DNA of 64,000 bases from Actinomadura spongiicola. Lineage in GTDB: Bacteria > Actinomycetota > Actinomycetes > Streptosporangiales > Streptosporangiaceae. Both the position numbers and the translations under genes were made by a program. This document shows positions 8,088 through 19,279 of this stretch, piece by piece (the first letter of the stretch is position 1; every line of letters begins with the position of its first letter). Where the stretch lies: contig NZ_QVNQ01000013.1 in assembly GCF_003432485.1 (NCBI RefSeq), positions 124,001 through 188,000 on the forward strand. Reading direction: 5' to 3'. The notes below the pieces were generated by a model, which had not been told where the DNA came from, made no database searches, and worked only from the letters and a program-made list of their open reading frames with translations.

Positions 8088-8273
8088 TCAGAATGTCCGG
8101 ACGACGCGGATGACCTTGCGGCGGAGTTGAATACGGCGACGGCCGTCCGGGTAGAGGCGCAAGCGATCGATTTCCCAGCCGCCCCGCTCCGCGTGCTCGG
8201 TCATGATCTGCCGGGCGGTATCGCGCGTGGTACCGCGGGGCAGTGACAGGACGAGGTAGGTGTACTCCGCCAT
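8088..8273 (-). CDS. DUF5703-like small protein
   Basis: A 61-residue basic protein, MAEYTYLVLSLPRGTTRDTARQ at the start, then EHAERGGWEIDRLRLYPDGRRRIQLRRKVIRVVRTF. The layout (short beta strand, helix with HAE-x-GxWE, then two Arg-rich strands) matches the small DUF5703 proteins common in Streptomyces and relatives, whose function is unknown to me. An in-frame ATG three codons upstream (8282) is an alternative start. It lies convergent to the chaplin-like gene and divergent from topA. Confidence 0.75.
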   Translation of the reverse strand: MAEYTYLVLSLPRGTTRDTARQIMTEHAERGGWEIDRLRLYPDGRRRIQLRRKVIRVVRTF

Positions 8274-8526
8274 TGCGACCATTATTACCCGGATGACCGG
8301 GAGCGCGGCACCGTACCCTGGCGGCCCTGTCCGCAGGGCCTCCGGGGGCATGTCATCCTGTCTGGGGCGTGCGGCGGTGGGAATCCCGTTCGTCTTCCGG
8401 GGCGGAGCGATGATCGCGGGGCCGGGGCGGCGACCCGCGGGCATGAACGCGCCGTCCCGCGACGTTGTACGAAGTCTGTAAGAGAGAGCCTGTTCAAGAG
8501 GACGAGACAGCGAGGTTGGAGCGACT

Positions 8527-11223
<2,697 letters not shown>

Positions 11224-11251
11224 GGACATCCACGCCGATACCCTGACCGAC

Positions 11252-13336
11252 ATGACCAGAACGGGCGCATCCCGGCCGCACCCCGCCGCGTCACCGCCGC
11301 CGGGAGATTCGTCGCTTTCGTTGACCAGGTCGTTCCGGCGGCTGCGGACCGCCCTGGCGGTGTCGGGCCTCGGCCTGTGGCTCGCCGTTCCCGCGTTGAC
11401 GGCGACGGCCGCGGCGCTGACCCGCGACGACGACGCCGCGGCGCGCGTGCAGGCGGTCGGCGGCGTCCTGGCGTTGCTGTTGCTGCCCGCGGTGCTGCTC
11501 GCCCCGGTCGCCGGGACGCTCGCCGCCCGGGTCGACCGGCGGCTGATGCTGATCATCGCCGATGTGTTGCGGCTGGCCGTCCTGGTGACGGTCCCACTGG
11601 TGGACACGCTCGTGTGGACGATGGCCGCCGCGTTCCTCGTCGCGTGTCTGAGCCTGCTGTGGACGTCGTCGGCACGCGCCTCGCTGCCCGCGCTCGTCAC
11701 GGAAGGTACCGAGAACGACGAGTCGCGTGTCGCCGCGCACCGGGTGGCGGCCCGCGTCCTGTACGGCCCGGCGCCCGTCGCCGCGCTGCTGTTCGTCTTC
11801 CTCGCCCTCATCGCGGACGAGACGCTCGGCCGCGGCTCCCGCGACGACCTCGCCCTCTACGTGACGGCCGCCGTCTTCCTGATCTCGGCGGCGGTCGTCG
11901 CCGCGATCCGCGCCATTCCGGCGACGGAGCCGATCCACGCCCCGGCGCCGCTGAAGCTGATCTTCCAGGGGCCGGGGACGGCGGTCGCCCGCGGTTTCGG
12001 CCTCGCCGTCGCCACGGCCGCGCTCACGTCGGCCGCGATCGTCGCCGTCGCCCGGGTCCGCACCGGTGAGCTGGGCGGCGGGGACGCGGGCTACGGCAGC
12101 GTCCTCACCGGCCTCACGCTCGGCGCGGCCTTCGGGTTGTTCCTCGGCCCGCGCGTCCTCGTGCCGTTCAGCCGCCGCAGGCTCCTCGGCCTCGCCGCCG
12201 TCGCCGCCGCGGTCACGCTCGTCGTGACGGCGCTCGTCCTGAACCTCGTCGTCGTGGTGTTCACGACGGCCCTGCTGGGCGTGTTCGCCGGGGCGGCGTG
12301 GGCGACCGCCACCGCCGCGCTCGCCGACCCGGACGCGCCGGACGACACCCGTCCGTCCAACTACCTGCGTTCCGTCGCGGTCGTCACCGGTGTGGTGGCG
12401 TTCGCGGCCGTCCCGCTGGTCGCGGGGGCGATCGGTTCGCACCGCCTCGCCATCGGCGGCGGGTACGACTTCGACGGGACGGCCGCCGCGCTGCTCATCG
12501 CCGCCGTCGTGGGCCTGCTGGCCGGGGTCGTCGCGTACCGGCGGCTGGACGACCGGCGCGGCATCCCTCTCGTCCCCGACCTCCGCGCCGCCCTGAACGG
12601 CGAGGTCTACGCGCCGCCGGAGCAGGCCTCGACCGCGGAGCAGCAGCCCGTCCAGCGTGGGCAGCGTGGCGTGTTCATCGCGTTCGAGGGCGGGGAGGGC
12701 GCCGGGAAGACCACGCAGGCGCGGCTGGCCGCGATCTGGCTCCGCGACCACGGCTACGACGTCGTCACCACCCACGAGCCGGGCGCCACCAAGATCGGTA
12801 TGCGGCTGCGCGCGATGCTGCTCGACCGCGACACGACCGGCCTGTCCGACCGTGCCGAGAGCCTGCTGTACGCCGCCGACCGCGCCGACCATGTCGCCAA
12901 CGTGATCAAGCCCGCGCTGGACCGGGGCGCGATCGTCGTCAGCGACCGCTACGTCGACTCGTCCCTCGCCTACCAGGGGTTCGGTCGGCAGCAGCGGGTC
13001 GAGGACGTCGCCCGCGTCAACGCCTGGGCGACGGGCGGGCTCGTCCCGGATCTGACCGTTCTGCTGGAGATCCCGCCGCGGGACGGGCGCGACCGGCTGT
13101 CCGCGCCCGCCGACCGCATCGAGTCGCTGCCGGACGACTTCCACGAGCGCGTCCGCGCCGGGTTCCGCGCCCTCGCCGAGGCAGACCCGGACCGCTACCT
13201 GGTCGTGGACGCGAGCCGGCCGCAGGCGGAGCTGAGCCGCGAGATCCAGTACCGGATCCGCGAGATCCTCCCCGACCCCGTTCCGGCCGGGACCGAGGAC
13301 GTGACGAGCACGTTCCCGGCCATCACGGAGTTCTGA
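11252..13336 (+). CDS. tmk: dTMP kinase fused to an N-terminal MFS-like membrane domain
   Basis: 694 residues in two parts. Residues about 25-430 form a polytopic membrane domain with roughly 10-12 hydrophobic helices and an MFS-like loop (GTLAARVDRRLMLIIADVLR). Residues about 473-680 are a complete thymidylate kinase (dTMP + ATP to dTDP): P-loop FEGGEGAGKTTQARL, THEPGATKIG, the DRY segment VVSDRYVDSSLAYQG, and a lid region near RDRLSAPADRIE. Such fusions are known in actinomycetes; what the membrane part transports, if anything, is not shown. The gene lies between topA and holB, all in the DNA replication theme. Confidence 0.95.
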   Translation: MTRTGASRPHPAASPPPGDSSLSLTRSFRRLRTALAVSGLGLWLAVPALTATAAALTRDDDAAARVQAVGGVLALLLLPAVLLAPVAGTLAARVDRRLMLIIADVLRLAVLVTVPLVDTLVWTMAAAFLVACLSLLWTSSARASLPALVTEGTENDESRVAAHRVAARVLYGPAPVAALLFVFLALIADETLGRGSRDDLALYVTAAVFLISAAVVAAIRAIPATEPIHAPAPLKLIFQGPGTAVARGFGLAVATAALTSAAIVAVARVRTGELGGGDAGYGSVLTGLTLGAAFGLFLGPRVLVPFSRRRLLGLAAVAAAVTLVVTALVLNLVVVVFTTALLGVFAGAAWATATAALADPDAPDDTRPSNYLRSVAVVTGVVAFAAVPLVAGAIGSHRLAIGGGYDFDGTAAALLIAAVVGLLAGVVAYRRLDDRRGIPLVPDLRAALNGEVYAPPEQASTAEQQPVQRGQRGVFIAFEGGEGAGKTTQARLAAIWLRDHGYDVVTTHEPGATKIGMRLRAMLLDRDTTGLSDRAESLLYAADRADHVANVIKPALDRGAIVVSDRYVDSSLAYQGFGRQQRVEDVARVNAWATGGLVPDLTVLLEIPPRDGRDRLSAPADRIESLPDDFHERVRAGFRALAEADPDRYLVVDASRPQAELSREIQYRIREILPDPVPAGTEDVTSTFPAITEF

Positions 13337-13355
13337 CCCCGCTAGCCTCGTAGCC

Positions 13356-14495
13356 ATGAGCGTCTGGGATGACCTGGTGGGGCAGGAGTCCGTCGTCGCG
13401 CAGCTGTCGTCGGCCGCGGAGAGCGACGGCGACCTGGCGCACGCGTGGCTGTTCACCGGTCCTCCGGGTTCCGGGCACATCACCGCCGCGCGGGCGTTCG
13501 CGGCGGCGCTGCAGTGTGCGCAGGCGCCGCGTGGATGCGGGCACTGCCCGTCCTGCCACCAGGTACTCCAGGGCACCCATGCGGACGTGGAGGTCGTCCG
13601 CCCGCAGGGGCTGTCGTTCAGTGTGGCCGACGCCAGGGAACTGGTGCTGCGCGCCGCGTCGACGCCGGGCGGTGGACGCTGGCGCATCGTCCTGTTCGAG
13701 GAGGCCGAACGGGCGGGGGAGCGGGCGGCGAACGCGCTGCTGAAGGCCATCGAGGAGCCGTCGCCGCGCACGATCTGGCTGCTGTGCGCGCCGTCGGTCG
13801 AGGATCTGCTGGTGACCATCCGTTCGCGTTGCCGTCAGGCGGTGTTGCGGACGCCGCCGACCTCGGCCATCGCGGACCACCTCGTCCAGCGTGACGGAGT
13901 CGACCGCGACACCGCCGAGGTGGTGGCGCGAGCCGCGCAGGGTCACATCGACCGTGCGCGCCGACTCGCCTCCGACCCGCGTATGCGCCAGGTGCGGGAC
14001 GGTGTCGTGGCCGTCCCGCGGCGGCTGACCGGGGTGAGTCCGGCGGTCGCCGCCGCGGAGACCCTGGTGGACGCGGCGAAGGCGGAACGGGACGCGCAGA
14101 CGGCGGAACTCGACGACGCGGAGATGTCGGCTCTCCGGAAGGCGCTGGGGGAGAGCGAGAAGGGACGAATGCCGCGCGGCACGGCAGGCCCTCTCAAGGA
14201 CCTCGAAGCCCGGCAGAAGTCACGGTCGACGCGGCTGTTGCGCGACGCCCTCGACCGGACGCTCCTCGACCTCGCGTCCTACTACCGCGACGTGCTGGCG
14301 CTCCAGTTGGGGGCGGCTTCCGAGCTGGTCAACGTCGACCTCGGGCCCGAACTGCGGACGGCGGCGGGCCGGGACCGTCCCGAGGACACGCTCCGCCGCC
14401 TGGACGCGATCATGGTCTGCCGGGAGCGGCTGGACGCGAACGTCAACCCCCAGTTGGCGTTCGAGGCGCTGACCTTGGCGCTCCGCACCGGCTGA
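13356..14495 (+). CDS. holB: DNA polymerase III delta' subunit
   Basis: A 379-residue clamp-loader subunit of the AAA+ fold. It begins WDDLVGQESVVAQL, then a degenerate Walker A (GPPGSGHITAA, lacking the usual Lys). A four-Cys zinc module (CAQAPRGCGHCPSC), NALLKAIEEPSPRTIWLLC and sensor/SRC motif IRSRCRQ follow. The missing P-loop Lys fits delta', which need not hydrolyse ATP, and distinguishes it from DnaX. It starts 19 bases after tmk, so it is probably in the same operon. Its usual partner ricT is found 5.9 kb downstream rather than adjacent. Confidence 0.95.
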   Translation: MSVWDDLVGQESVVAQLSSAAESDGDLAHAWLFTGPPGSGHITAARAFAAALQCAQAPRGCGHCPSCHQVLQGTHADVEVVRPQGLSFSVADARELVLRAASTPGGGRWRIVLFEEAERAGERAANALLKAIEEPSPRTIWLLCAPSVEDLLVTIRSRCRQAVLRTPPTSAIADHLVQRDGVDRDTAEVVARAAQGHIDRARRLASDPRMRQVRDGVVAVPRRLTGVSPAVAAAETLVDAAKAERDAQTAELDDAEMSALRKALGESEKGRMPRGTAGPLKDLEARQKSRSTRLLRDALDRTLLDLASYYRDVLALQLGAASELVNVDLGPELRTAAGRDRPEDTLRRLDAIMVCRERLDANVNPQLAFEALTLALRTG

Positions 14496-14682
14496 GGCTC
14501 CCCGCGCCCGCGAGGGGCGGGCCGGTTCTGTGGCGGGAGCCGACCGAAATTCACGACTTACACAAAGTCTTCCATTTCGTTACATAACCGTACGCATCTC
14601 TCAACGGGCACTCACGTACCTTCTGCTCGCTCAGGCCAATCCCGGGTGTCCGGGACAGCTCCCCACGGCCAGGAGGTCTGCT

Positions 14683-16401
14683 TTGCGGCGAGCCTTGGTT
14701 TCCGCCGCGTGCGCCGTCACCACCCTGACGGCCCTCGCGATCCCAGTGTCAGCGGCTTCGAACCCCACGCACGAGAGAGGCGAGGTCTCGGAGTACGTCG
14801 TCCTCTACCAGGAGAACGTCTCCCCACGCAAGGCCCACCGTGCGGTGCAGGACGCCGGGGGAAGGATCGTCCACGAGAACCGTGACGTGGGCCTCGCGAC
14901 CGTCGTTTCGGAGAACCCGGAGTTCGTCCAGGACGCGATGGACGAACGGGCCCTGGAAGGCGTCGCGCACAACCGGATCCTCGGCCAGGCGCCGAAAACG
15001 CGTAAGAAGGGGCCGCGGGACGCTCGGAAACCCGAGCAGGTCGTCAGCACGAAGAACGGGCCGGCTCCCACCGGCAAGCCGTCCAGGGACGCCGAACCGC
15101 TGGCGGGCCTCCAGTGGGACATGAAGCAGATCCACGCGACCGAGGACGGCTCGTACAAGGAGGAGCCGGGTGACAGGCGCGTCCTGGTCGGCGTCCTGGA
15201 CACCGGCGTGGACGGCGACCACCCCGACATCAAGGCGAACTTCAACCGCGAGCTGAGCCGCAACTTCACCCGCGACATCCCGGCCGACGCGGACGGCAAC
15301 GAGGTCGACGGGCCGTGCGAGTTCGCCTCGTGCGTCGACCCCGCCGACTGGGACGACAACGACCACGGCACGCATGTCGCGTCCACGATCGCGTCGCCGC
15401 GCAACGGTATCGGCATGTCCGGCGTCGCGCCGAACGTGTCGATCGTCAACCTGCGCGTCGGCCAGGACTCCGGGTACTTCTTCGTGGGGCCGACGGTGGA
15501 CGGCCTGACGTACGCCGCCAAGAACGGCATCGACGTCGTCAACATGTCCTTCTACGTTGACCCTTGGCTCTGGAATTGCGAATCCAACCCGGCCGACAGC
15601 CCCGAGGACCAACTGGAGCAGCGCACCATCATCAAGGCCGTGCAGCGGGCCCTGGACTTCGCGCACGAGCACGACGTCACGCTGGTCAACTCCGCGGGCA
15701 ACGAGCGCGTCGACTACACCAAGACGAACGTGGACACCGGCAGCCCCGACTTCCCGTCCAAGCCGGAAGAGAAGCCCTACGAGCGGACGATCCCGGCGAG
15801 CTGCAAGGTGATGCCGGGCGAGGGCGACCATGTCATCCCGGTCGCGGCGACCGGGCCGAGCACCCGCAAGTCGTACTACAGCAGCTTCGGCCGGGGATAC
15901 GTCGCGGTGGCCGCGCCCGGCGGCGACAAGGTCGACAACCCGGACCAGCGTCCCGACGACCGCGGCGGAATCTGGGCCGCCTACCCCGAGCGTCTCGCCA
16001 AGGACCGCGGTGAGCTGAACGACGACGGCACGCCGAAGGTGCCGTTCATCGTCCGCAGCTGCAAGGGCGACGACTGCGCCTACTACCAGTCGCTCCAGGG
16101 CACCTCGATGGCGTCGCCGCACGCCGCCGGGGTCGCCGCGCTCATCGTCAGCAAGTACGGGCATCGGGACCGCCGGCACGGCGGCCTCAGCCTCGACCCG
16201 CGCGCCGTCGAACGGATCCTGCGCGGCACCGCGACGGAGAAGGAATGCCCGAGCCCCCGGACCGTCGAGTACGTCTGGTACACGTTGCAGGACGGCAAAT
16301 GGGTGAAGAACACCTCGACGCAGACCTGTGAAGGGTCGGAGGGCCGGAACGGCTTCTTCGGCAGCGGCATCGTGGACGCGTTGAACGCTGTCCGCCGCTG
16401 A
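14683..16401 (+). CDS. secreted subtilisin-like serine protease (S8)
   Basis: A 572-residue exported protease. The start is taken as TTG 14683, which follows a perfect AGGAGG at 14671-14676; the longer frame upstream has no leader. A signal peptide is followed by an I9-type propeptide (EYVVLYQENVSPRKAHRAVQ to AHNRILG), then the S8 domain. The triad is Asp173 in VGVLDTGVDGDHPD, His228 in DNDHGTHVAS and Ser475 in LQGTSMASPHAAG. Insertions with Cys pairs (CEFASC, CKGDDC) suggest disulfides. No C-terminal anchor is seen, so it should be released. It is separated from holB by about 190 bases holding its promoter region. Confidence 0.93.
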   Translation: MRRALVSAACAVTTLTALAIPVSAASNPTHERGEVSEYVVLYQENVSPRKAHRAVQDAGGRIVHENRDVGLATVVSENPEFVQDAMDERALEGVAHNRILGQAPKTRKKGPRDARKPEQVVSTKNGPAPTGKPSRDAEPLAGLQWDMKQIHATEDGSYKEEPGDRRVLVGVLDTGVDGDHPDIKANFNRELSRNFTRDIPADADGNEVDGPCEFASCVDPADWDDNDHGTHVASTIASPRNGIGMSGVAPNVSIVNLRVGQDSGYFFVGPTVDGLTYAAKNGIDVVNMSFYVDPWLWNCESNPADSPEDQLEQRTIIKAVQRALDFAHEHDVTLVNSAGNERVDYTKTNVDTGSPDFPSKPEEKPYERTIPASCKVMPGEGDHVIPVAATGPSTRKSYYSSFGRGYVAVAAPGGDKVDNPDQRPDDRGGIWAAYPERLAKDRGELNDDGTPKVPFIVRSCKGDDCAYYQSLQGTSMASPHAAGVAALIVSKYGHRDRRHGGLSLDPRAVERILRGTATEKECPSPRTVEYVWYTLQDGKWVKNTSTQTCEGSEGRNGFFGSGIVDALNAVRR

Positions 16402-16423
16402 CCCGGCTTCACCTGGCAGAAGG

Positions 16424-16452
16424 GCCCCGGACCGCACCGGTCCGGGGCTCTT
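16424..16452 (+). terminator. rho-independent terminator after the S8 protease
   Basis: GCCCCGGACC (16424-16433) pairs perfectly with GGTCCGGGGC (16439-16448) around a 5-base loop, followed by TCTTTG. It lies 23 bases after the protease stop. Confidence 0.8.
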
Positions 16453-16486
16453 TGCCGTCGTCGTTCGTGAATTTCTGCGAGGGAAG

Positions 16487-16511
16487 CAACCTGGGAGGGA
16501 CGACGGCGTCT
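16487..16511 (+). promoter_or_regulatory. candidate ECF-type promoter of the sigma gene
   Basis: CAACC (16487-16491) is followed 15 bases later by CGTCT (16507-16511), the form of an ECF -35/-10 pair, 128 bases before the sigma factor ATG. Autoregulation by the downstream ECF sigma factor is inferred. Confidence 0.35.
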
Positions 16512-16638
16512 CTGAGACATGGAAGGTCAACTCCCCGGCCACCAACGACGGGCACGCGCGATCGTCCCCTCGGCCGTGACAGGGGCCGGCAGAGACACGA
16601 CTCGTCGCGCGGACGCATACCCATCGGAGGCCCCGCCC

Positions 16639-17247
16639 ATGACCAAGGCTGAGTTCGTGGCGACCGAACGTGCACCCGACCCGCCGCCCGACCTGCCGCC
16701 CGACATGCCGGACGCGCGGAACGGGCCGCGCCCGCCGGACGCGTCGAGCCCCGCCTCTTCCGGTGACGCGGCGTCGGCGGTCACCGATCTGTACCGCGGG
16801 CACGCGCTCGGGCTGACGCGCCTCGCCCTGGTCATGGTCGGTGACCGGGGGACCGCCGAGGACATCGTCCAGGACGCGTTCGCGGGCCTCTACAGGCGTT
16901 GGCCGCGCCTGCGCGACCGCGACAAGGCGCTCACGTACGTGCGGTCCGCCGTGCTCAACCGGTCGCGGACGGTACTGCGGAAGCGCAGGTTGCCGTTGCG
17001 CGTCGTCCACCAGCCGCCCGTCTGGTCGGCCGAGGCGGAGGCGCTGGTCGCCGAGGACCGGCGGGAGGTCATGGAGGCCCTGCACCGGCTCCCCGTCCGG
17101 CAGCGCGAGGCCCTCGTCCTCCGCTACTTCGGCGAGCTGTCCGAGGAGGAGATCGCGGCCGCGATGCGGGTGAGCCGAGGCACCGTCAAGTCGACCACGT
17201 CCCGTGCGGTCGCCGCACTGGGTCGCATGTTGGAGGAAGAGCTGTGA
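16639..17247 (+). CDS. ECF sigma factor, SigE-like subfamily
   Basis: A 202-residue ECF sigma factor. Residues 1-45 are a Pro/Asp-rich extension. Sigma region 2 runs from DLYRGHALGLTRLALVMVGDRGTAEDIVQDAFAGLYRRWPRL to the YVRSAVLNRSR helix. Region 4 runs from ALHRLPVRQREALVLRYFGELSEEEIAAAMRVSRGTVKSTTSRA. The TRLALVMVGD and GTVKSTTSRALA-type signatures match the actinobacterial SigE/SACE group, whose genes are often followed by a membrane protein. Start ATG 16639 has GGAGG upstream. The stop overlaps the next start (GTGA), so the next gene is translationally coupled and probably its regulator or effector. Confidence 0.92.
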   Translation: MTKAEFVATERAPDPPPDLPPDMPDARNGPRPPDASSPASSGDAASAVTDLYRGHALGLTRLALVMVGDRGTAEDIVQDAFAGLYRRWPRLRDRDKALTYVRSAVLNRSRTVLRKRRLPLRVVHQPPVWSAEAEALVAEDRREVMEALHRLPVRQREALVLRYFGELSEEEIAAAMRVSRGTVKSTTSRAVAALGRMLEEEL

Positions 17248-17831
17248 ACGGATCCGAAGAACGTCTCAGGGACGCGTTGCACCATGTCGGAGACATCGTC
17301 CAGCCTGGGGACGTTCCGCCGCCGCCGTTCCCGGCCAAGCGGCGCCGGGTGTTCGCTCGCCCTATGACGATGGGCGCCGTGGTCGCCGCGACCGTCGTGG
17401 CCATCAGCGGTGTGGCCGTGGGCGGTAACGCGCTCCTCGACCGGACGGCCGGGGAAAGTAGCGCGCAGAACGCCGCGGCGTCGGGAGAGCAGAGACTGTC
17501 GGTGTTCCTCTGCGCCAAGACGTCCAGCAAATGGGCCTGCAAGGCGAAGGACGCGACCGAGCAGCAGAGGCAGGACATCGAGCGGAGGCTGCGAGCCCTG
17601 CCGGGGGTGCGGCGCGTCGACTACGTGTCCCGGACGGCGGCGTACCGGTCCTTCAAGAAGGAGTTCGACGACGACAAGAACTTTCCGTTCCGGGTCACTC
17701 CGGCGAACATCAGCCCGTTCTTCCAGGTTCGGGTCGAGGGCACCGTGGACGTGAAGGCGATGAAGGCCAAAGTGGAGAGCGTTCCCGGCGTGGACACCGT
17801 CATCGTCGTGCCCCGAAAGGCTGGGGCATGA
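17244..17831 (+). CDS. single-span membrane protein with an FtsX-like extracellular domain
   Basis: 195 residues. A cytoplasmic N-terminus of about 40 residues ends in PAKRRRVFARP, followed by one membrane helix (MGAVVAATVVAISGVAVGG, about 41-59). The outside part has LSVFLCAKTSSKWACKAKDATEQQRQDIERRL, then RALPGVRRVDYVSRTAAYRSFKKEFDDD and FRVTPANISPFFQVRVEG. This is the pattern of the FtsX extracellular domain (paired Cys, I-x-x-x-L-x-x-x-PxV, Y-x-S-x-x-x-A-Y-x-x-F-K, F-x-V-x). The four-helix FtsX permease and an ftsE gene are absent. GTG 17244 overlaps the sigma stop, and the arrangement resembles a sigma/anti-sigma pair. A sensor or anti-sigma role is inference. Confidence 0.75.
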   Translation: MNGSEERLRDALHHVGDIVQPGDVPPPPFPAKRRRVFARPMTMGAVVAATVVAISGVAVGGNALLDRTAGESSAQNAAASGEQRLSVFLCAKTSSKWACKAKDATEQQRQDIERRLRALPGVRRVDYVSRTAAYRSFKKEFDDDKNFPFRVTPANISPFFQVRVEGTVDVKAMKAKVESVPGVDTVIVVPRKAGA

Positions 17832-17838
17832 TGGAGGA

Positions 17839-18321
17839 ATGCCGTACCGCGTCACGTTCGTCTGCACGGGAAACATCTGCCGTTCCCCGATGGCCGAATG
17901 GGTCCTGCGCCAGCATGTCGAGGACGAGAACCTCGACGTGGAGGTGGACAGTTCGGGCACCGGCGGCTGGCACGTCGGTGACGACGCCGACGAGCGGACG
18001 GTCGCGGCGCTGCGACGCGCGGGCTACCGCTCGGCGCACATCGCCCGGCAGTTCGAACCGTCCTGGTTCCACCGGTACGACCTGATCATCGCCCTGGACG
18101 AGGGGCACCGCCGGGCCCTGCTGTCGATGGCGCCGGACGAGGCGTCGCGCGGCAGGGTCCGGCTGCTGCGCGAGTTCGACCCGGACGCGAGCCCCTCGAA
18201 CCTCGACGTCCCCGACCCCTACTACGGCGACCGCGCCGACTTCGACCTCGTCCTGGAGCAGGTGGAGGCGTCGATGCCGGGCGTTCTGGAGGAGATCCGC
18301 ACCGCGCTCAAGGAGCGCTGA
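17839..18321 (+). CDS. low-molecular-weight protein tyrosine phosphatase
   Basis: 160 residues with the P-loop VCTGNICRSPMAEWV (Cys9 nucleophile, Arg15), SSGTGGWHVGDDAD, and the general-acid Asp in DVPDPYYGD. It removes phosphate from protein Tyr, or in some bacteria phospho-Arg. Length and motif order are standard. It begins 7 bases after the FtsX-like gene and is followed 7 bases on by the kinase-like gene, so it probably belongs to the same transcript. Confidence 0.93.
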   Translation: MPYRVTFVCTGNICRSPMAEWVLRQHVEDENLDVEVDSSGTGGWHVGDDADERTVAALRRAGYRSAHIARQFEPSWFHRYDLIIALDEGHRRALLSMAPDEASRGRVRLLREFDPDASPSNLDVPDPYYGDRADFDLVLEQVEASMPGVLEEIRTALKER

Positions 18322-18328
18322 GCGGCCG

Positions 18329-19180
18329 GTGCGCGACCGCCTCGACCGACTCGAACGCCTCCTCGGCACCCGCGTGGACGGTGTGCACGCCCTGGGGTCG
18401 AGCCATGCGTGGACGCTGCACCACGCGTCCCTGGCGGACGGCCGCGACGTGTTCGTGAAGGCCGCGTCCGACCAGGCGGGCGTTTTCGCGGCGGAGGCGG
18501 CCGGGCTCCGCTGGCTGGCCGAGGCGGGCCCCGGGACACCCGTCCCGGAGGTGGTCGCGGCCGACGAGCACATGCTCGTCCTGCCGTGGCTGCCGTCCGC
18601 GTCGCCCGACCCGTCCACCGCGGAACGTCTCGGGCGTGAACTCGCCGCGCTCCACACCGGCGCCCGCCCGACCGTCCACGGCGCCCCCTGGGACGGCTAC
18701 ATCGCCGACCTTCCCCTGGACAACACCCCGGACGACGGGGAGTGGCCCCGCTGGTACGCCGAACGTCGCCTCGAACCGTTCCTGCGACTGGGTGCCCGGC
18801 ATCTGTCGTCCGCCGACGTCCGCCTGGTCGAACGCGTCATGGCGGACGTCGAGACGCTCGCCGGGCCACCGGAGCCGCCGAGCCGCATCCACGGTGACCT
18901 GTGGTCCGGAAACATCCTGTGGACGGACGACCGCGCGCTGCTCATCGACCCGGCGGCGCACGGCGGCCACCGTGAGACCGACCTGGCGATGATGGCGCTG
19001 TTCGGGACACCGCACCTCGACCGTATCCTCGCCGTCTACGACGAGTCCGCGCCCCTCGCGGATGGTTGGCGCGCACGGATCCCGCTGCATCAACTGCATC
19101 CGCTCCTAGTGCATGTGGCGCTCTTCGGCGCGTCGTATCGTGCCCGTCTCGTCGACGCGGCACGGTCGGCGCTCGGCTGA
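18329..19180 (+). CDS. fructosamine-3-kinase-family protein
   Basis: A 283-residue aminoglycoside-phosphotransferase-fold kinase. It contains DVFVKAASDQAGVFAAEAAGLRWLAEAG (ATP-binding Lys and Glu), the Brenner loop HGDLWSGNILWT and the DFG-like DPAAHGGHRETDLAMMALFG. These match the fructosamine kinase family, which phosphorylates glycated protein amines for removal. Start GTG 18329 lies 7 bases after the phosphatase stop. The pairing of an LMW phosphatase with this kinase is common in actinomycetes. Substrate is inferred from family. Confidence 0.9.
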   Translation: MRDRLDRLERLLGTRVDGVHALGSSHAWTLHHASLADGRDVFVKAASDQAGVFAAEAAGLRWLAEAGPGTPVPEVVAADEHMLVLPWLPSASPDPSTAERLGRELAALHTGARPTVHGAPWDGYIADLPLDNTPDDGEWPRWYAERRLEPFLRLGARHLSSADVRLVERVMADVETLAGPPEPPSRIHGDLWSGNILWTDDRALLIDPAAHGGHRETDLAMMALFGTPHLDRILAVYDESAPLADGWRARIPLHQLHPLLVHVALFGASYRARLVDAARSALG

Positions 19181-19279
19181 AGCCGCCCTTGGGCTTCATT
19201 ACCTCGCGCCCATGGGTTCTTGTCCGTGTGGAGATGAGGTAGAAACGACGGGCGGCGCGGACACGGGGGCGCGTCCAAG

